Source of the DNA: Candidatus Thiosymbion ectosymbiont of Catanema sp. Cochon2018
Lineage (GTDB): Bacteria > Pseudomonadota > Gammaproteobacteria > Chromatiales > Chromatiaceae
Assembly (NCBI GenBank): GCA_011392765.1
Contig: WYCW01000001.1
Span: 738,888-802,887 of the forward strand
DNA: 64,000 nucleotides
Reading direction: 5' to 3'
Positions 61,501 to 64,000 of this stretch are shown piece after piece. Position numbers and translations under genes: made by a program. Position 1 is the first letter of the stretch, and every line of letters starts with the position of its first letter. A model generated the notes under the pieces. The model was not told the DNA's origin. It saw nothing but the letters and a program-made list of their open reading frames with translations, and ran no database searches.

Positions 61501-62983
61501 GCTCGAAGGTGGCGTGGGAGAGGTCCCGATAGGGCCAGGCCCGACGCAGGCGATCGAACAGGTCTTGCTCGTCCCAGTCCTGGGCGGCGACCTCGGCGAC
61601 GATCTGCTGGGCCAGCACGTCCAGAGGTTGGTGGGGGATCCGGGTACTGTCGAGCCGACGTGTCCGTGCCGCCGCGAGCAGGGCGGTGCACTCGGCCAAG
61701 TCGTCGCGGGAGAGGGGAAACAGCCGGCCCTTGGGGGTGGCCGTCAGGGCATGGCCGGAGCGACCGACCCGCTGTAGTAAAGTGGCGAGGGACCGCGGCG
61801 AGCCGAGCTGGCACACCAGGTCGATATCGCCGATGTCGATGCCGAGTTCCAGGGAGGCGGTCGCCACCAGGGCCCGCAGCTCACCGGCCTTGAGCCGACC
61901 TTCGGCCTCGCGGCGGTGCTCCCGCGACAGGCTGCCGTGATGGGCCATGACCGCGCCTTCTCCGAGGAGACTGGAGAGGTGGTGGGCCACCCGTTCGGCC
62001 AGCCGGCGGGTGTTGACGAAGATCAGGGTGGTGCGGTGCTCCCGTGAAAGAGCCGCCAGGCGGTCGTAGAGCTCGCCCCAGACCTCCCCCGACATCACTG
62101 CTTCCAGGGGTGAGTTGGGAAGCTCCAGGCCCAGGTCCAAAGGGCGGCCGTGGCCCAGATCGACGACGGTGCAGGGCGTTTCCGGGACGCCTGTGCTACC
62201 GGTCTCCTGGGGAGGGTGTCGTAAAAGGCACCGATCTTCACCCTTTGACCCCCTCACCCAAGATCCCTCGCCCGCTCGGGACAGGCTCCCTCTCCCGGCC
62301 GGGAGAGGGGCTTTTGCGACACCCTCCTGGGTGCCGAGGAGAAAGTGCTCCATGTCCGATACGGAGCCCTGGGTCGCGGAGATCCCGATGCGCTGCAGCG
62401 ACCGCCTGGCAAGGGTCTCCAGCCGCTCCAGGGACAAGGCCAGGTGGGCACCGCGCTTGTTGCCGGCCAGGGCGTGGATCTCGTCGAGGATGACCGTCCG
62501 CACCGTTCGGAGCATGTCGCGTCCCGAGGCCGAGGTCAGCAGGATGTAGAGGGACTCGGGTGTGGTCACCAAGATATGGGGCGGCATACGACGCATCCGC
62601 TCGCGCTCGGACTGGGGGGTATCGCCGGTGCGCACCCAGGCGCGGATTTCTATCGGCGGCAGGCCCCGTGCCGACAACTGGTCCGCGATGCCCGACAGCG
62701 GGCGTTGCAGATTGAGCTGGATGTCGGTGGACAGGGCCTTGAGGGGCGATACATAGAGCACCCGCGTGTGGTCGGGGAGGTACCGCTCCAAACCCTCGCG
62801 CAACAGCCCGTCGATGACGGCGAGAAAGGCCGCCAGGGTCTTGCCCGAGCCGGTCGGTGCTGCCAACAGCGTATGCCGGCCGCGAGCGATAGCCGGCCAG
62901 GCCGCGGCCTGGACCGGACTCGGCGCCTCGAAGCTGGTCCGGAACCAAGCCGCGACGGCGGGGTGAAACAGGGAGTCGCTCAT
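58532..62983 (-). CDS. lhr: Lhr-type ATP-dependent helicase
   Basis: 1483 residues from ATG 62983 (the frame opens further but that part is repeat-derived). Walker A is [20 protein letters not shown], motif [22 protein letters not shown], and helicase C-terminal motifs include [19 protein letters not shown] and [20 protein letters not shown]. The long C-terminal Lhr region follows. Long-form Lhr proteins act in DNA repair. A 115-bp family C element lies in frame inside the gene, adding 40 residues around position 220-259. Confidence 0.93.
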   Translation of the reverse strand: MSDSLFHPAVAAWFRTSFEAPSPVQAAAWPAIARGRHTLLAAPTGSGKTLAAFLAVIDGLLREGLERYLPDHTRVLYVSPLKALSTDIQLNLQRPLSGIADQLSARGLPPIEIRAWVRTGDTPQSERERMRRMPPHILVTTPESLYILLTSASGRDMLRTVRTVILDEIHALAGNKRGAHLALSLERLETLARRSLQRIGISATQGSVSDMEHFLLGTQEGVAKAPLPAGRGSLSRAGEGSWVRGSKGEDRCLLRHPPQETGSTGVPETPCTVVDLGHGRPLDLGLELPNSPLEAVMSGEVWGELYDRLAALSREHRTTLIFVNTRRLAERVAHHLSSLLGEGAVMAHHGSLSREHRREAEGRLKAGELRALVATASLELGIDIGDIDLVCQLGSPRSLATLLQRVGRSGHALTATPKGRLFPLSRDDLAECTALLAAARTRRLDSTRIPHQPLDVLAQQIVAEVAAQDWDEQDLFDRLRRAWPYRDLSHATFEQVLTMLADGFSTRVGRRAAYLHRDRINGRLRGRKGARLTAITNGGVIPDQFDYDVLLMPEGMRIGTLNEDFAFESLAGDIFQLGNTSYRILRIQSGRVLVEDAKGQPPNIPFWFGEAPGREDLLSADVSELRAGIAERLEAGVDQARTWLLDAYGLKPAAADQLLAYYGDAQAALGLLPTQDHIVLERFFDEVGDMHLVVHSPYGSRLNRAWGLALRKRFCRTFNFELQAAALDDCIILSLGAVHSFALEDVKHFLTSATVRRVLTQALLDVPLFSTHWRWNATTALAVRRHYGSNKVPPQLQRSAAEDLGALIFPDQLACLENIQGEREIPDHPLVDQTLADCLTEVMDVSGLERLLGHIESGAVEVIARDLAAPSPLAEEVIGARPYAFLDDTPAEERRTRAIRTRSLVDSEQAARLARPDPVSVARVREQAWPSITDPDELHDALLLAGFLTWDELGAGTGFLAPLAAERRAVRLEIPNGAVILCATERLPELAAVTSVDPAVTAGVPSHIPPPADRDSALLELVRSRLECLGPVRATDLARPLALPVSQVEQALAALENEGFAVRGHFDPDLPGEQWCERRLLARINRYTVEGLRKEIAPVSPAAYMRFLLHWQGLSGDRVEGSEGTVSVLDRLAGFSIPAVGWEAEILPARVAAYTPDLLDNLTVSGRYTWLRLYPGQGGKTPIRTTPIAILRRETVSLWRADGPVEDTVEKVEKNGLSSRANLLLDLLQTRGARFFADLVRDSGLLRTEVATALGELVAAGRVTADGFAGLRALIAPAASSVGTRRRRVSGSLDPIDRAGRWDALSTGAEVEPPSPATQSARLEELAHQLIRRYGLVFRRILGRERGLPPWRDLLRAYWRLEARGEVRGGRFVTGFSGEQFAHPEAVAALRRYREAGPESLVIVSATDPVNLTGILTPGERVAAILGNRVLYRQGIPVAARISGEIRFLVTLRADEERQYRQLLTRERKGRNGMRHRRVGRGW
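62212..62326. mobile_element. family C element inserted in frame in lhr
   Basis: The ends GAGGGTGTCGTAAAAG and CTTTTGCGACACCCTC match at 15 of 16. The flanking duplication is CTGGG (62207-62211 and 62327-62331). Element plus duplication is 120 bp, exactly 40 codons, without stops in the lhr frame. Confidence 0.85.
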
Positions 62984-63154
62984 CGGCAGTCCCGACAACG
63001 TCGCTTTGGTTCTTCCACCGGGAATTATTTTTTGCCGCAAATGGCCGCAAATCAGGGGTTTCGTTTGTGACTCACCTACGAACACCAACGGCGTTTGTGA
63101 CTCATATTTTCCGATTTATGATCCACTAACGACTTAGTCGTTCATACGTGAGCC

Positions 63155-64000
63155 TCAAAGCACCGGGCTTCCCTCGGCAATGTTGACCAGCTCGCGAAAC
63201 GCCAGCACTGCCGCACGCGGTCCACTGGAGGGCCGCAGCTCGACCAGTAGCCCCGCGTCCCGCACCTCACGCAAGATCCTGTTGGCCGTCGGTTTCGGGA
63301 TGCCCGAATCGGCGACGAAATCCGAGGTCTTAAAAATCGGACGGGAAAAAAACCAGTCGAGGGCACGGACGGCATATTGCGAGTGGGTCTGTCTCGTGAT
63401 CCAGTCCTTGCGTTGGTTGTACAGATCCAGAATTTTCAGGGCACGGTCCTGATTCGCTTCTGCCTGAGCGATCAATGCGTGTAAAAAAAACGCCGCCCAG
63501 CCGGTCCAGTCGCCGTCCCGCGACACCGCCAGGAGATGTTCGTAATAACTGTCCCGGTTATGCTCCAGATACTCGCTGACGTAGAAATTCGGCGACGAGA
63601 GCAATCCTTTCTCGAACAGAAACAGCGGCACGATAAGACGCCCCAGACGACCGTTGCCGTCGAGGAATGGATGCAGCGCCTCGAATTCGGCGTGGACCAA
63701 CGCGAGCTGTACCAGTCGATCCGGGGCCTCGTCATGCAGATAGCGCTCCCAGGTTGCCATGGCTTCCGGTAGATCATTCGCCGGGCAGGGAATGAAACGG
63801 GCCTCTTCGATCGTATAGCCGTGGGGACCGATCCAATTGGGAATTTTCCGATACTCGCCGGGCGACTTATGGCGCCCACGTACTCCCCGCATCAGGACCC
63901 GATGGGTATCCTTCAACAGGCGTTGGGATAGCGGAAGATCGGCCAGCCGTGCCGTAGCCTCCTGCAAGGCCGCTCGATAATTCAGCACCTCACGGATATC
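63155..64000 (-). CDS. Fic family protein, N-terminus beyond the window
   Basis: About 280 residues are visible; the frame continues past 64000 (DIREVLNYRAAL before the first internal ATG at 63988). The Fic catalytic motif is HAEFEALHPFLDGNGRLGR. A C-terminal winged-helix-like part (TSDFVADSGIPKPTANRILR) follows. Fic enzymes usually transfer AMP to target hydroxyls; the inhibitory helix, if N-terminal, is outside the window. Followed by repeat sequence before lhr. Confidence 0.92.
   Translation of the reverse strand, partial: DIREVLNYRAALQEATARLADLPLSQRLLKDTHRVLMRGVRGRHKSPGEYRKIPNWIGPHGYTIEEARFIPCPANDLPEAMATWERYLHDEAPDRLVQLALVHAEFEALHPFLDGNGRLGRLIVPLFLFEKGLLSSPNFYVSEYLEHNRDSYYEHLLAVSRDGDWTGWAAFFLHALIAQAEANQDRALKILDLYNQRKDWITRQTHSQYAVRALDWFFSRPIFKTSDFVADSGIPKPTANRILREVRDAGLLVELRPSSGPRAAVLAFRELVNIAEGSPVL

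Noticed and set aside
1..64000. CRISPR arrays, tRNA and rRNA genes
   Set aside because: No regular 24-37-bp repeats with unique spacers and no cloverleaf with a GTTCGAnTC-type arm were seen by reading; a covariance scan would be decisive.

Overview
The window reads as a gammaproteobacterial chromosome. IleS, GshA, FabI, GuaA, TadA, CreA and Lhr are all of gammaproteobacterial type, and the dense intergenic repeats and toxin-antitoxin load suggest a Chromatiales-like sulfur bacterium or a related symbiont; this taxonomic call is inference. A less usual trait is a class I (archaeal-type) lysyl-tRNA synthetase. No rRNA, tRNA, CRISPR array or intact transposase gene was seen.

Layout. 1-3400: end of a probable ribF, a 305-bp inverted-repeat element, then ileS. 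3.6-12.5 kb: accessory zone of small membrane proteins, DUF3800, a repeat-bracketed zinc-ribbon protein, an HNH protein, three toxin-antitoxin-like pairs (DUF433/DUF5615, PIN pair, nucleotidyltransferase pair), a di-haem cytochrome c peroxidase and several broken genes. 12.5-17.2 kb (minus): riboflavin synthase, two DUF488 proteins, a dual-OB protein, a coiled-coil peptide and class I LysRS, close together on one strand. 17.7-24 kb: gshA, two small genes, fabI, and an orphan solute-binding lipoprotein. 24.4-28 kb: PAPS-type sulfotransferase, membrane proteins and an ASST-like protein. 28-35 kb: ankyrin lipoprotein, PD-(D/E)XK-like protein, 2OG-Fe(II) oxygenase-like protein, creA, a FAD oxidoreductase, ccdA with a broken ccdB. 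35.4-45 kb: B12-binding radical SAM protein, cyclooxygenase-like peroxidase, guaA, tadA, a second cytochrome c peroxidase and an ATP-grasp protein. 45.3-46 kb: TumA/TumE pair.

46.6-52.5 kb is the most notable region. At least five clear attC-like imperfect palindromes, plus weaker ones, separate minus-strand cassettes, and the array abuts a divergent, truncated integron-integrase gene at 52.2 kb. This is a decayed integron. Its cassettes carry antitoxins, a PIN toxin, a JAB-domain protein, a membrane/soluble pair sharing an asparagine-rich tag, and a truncated group II intron-like RNA lying against one attC. To the right are a 1184-residue TIR-STAND-WD40 protein, a VOC protein, an Lhr helicase and a Fic protein cut by the window edge.

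The region is heavily colonised by small non-autonomous elements whose target-site duplications can be read directly: family A (ends CAATGCCATTAAGTTA, 10-bp duplication), B (99 bp, 4-bp duplication), C (101-115 bp, 5-bp duplication, one copy in frame inside lhr), D (342 bp, 8-bp duplication), E (CTAG-bounded composites whose ends coincide with TAG stop codons of three genes) and F (palindromic GTAGGTTGGGGTGAG units). Several genes have been truncated, extended or fused by them.
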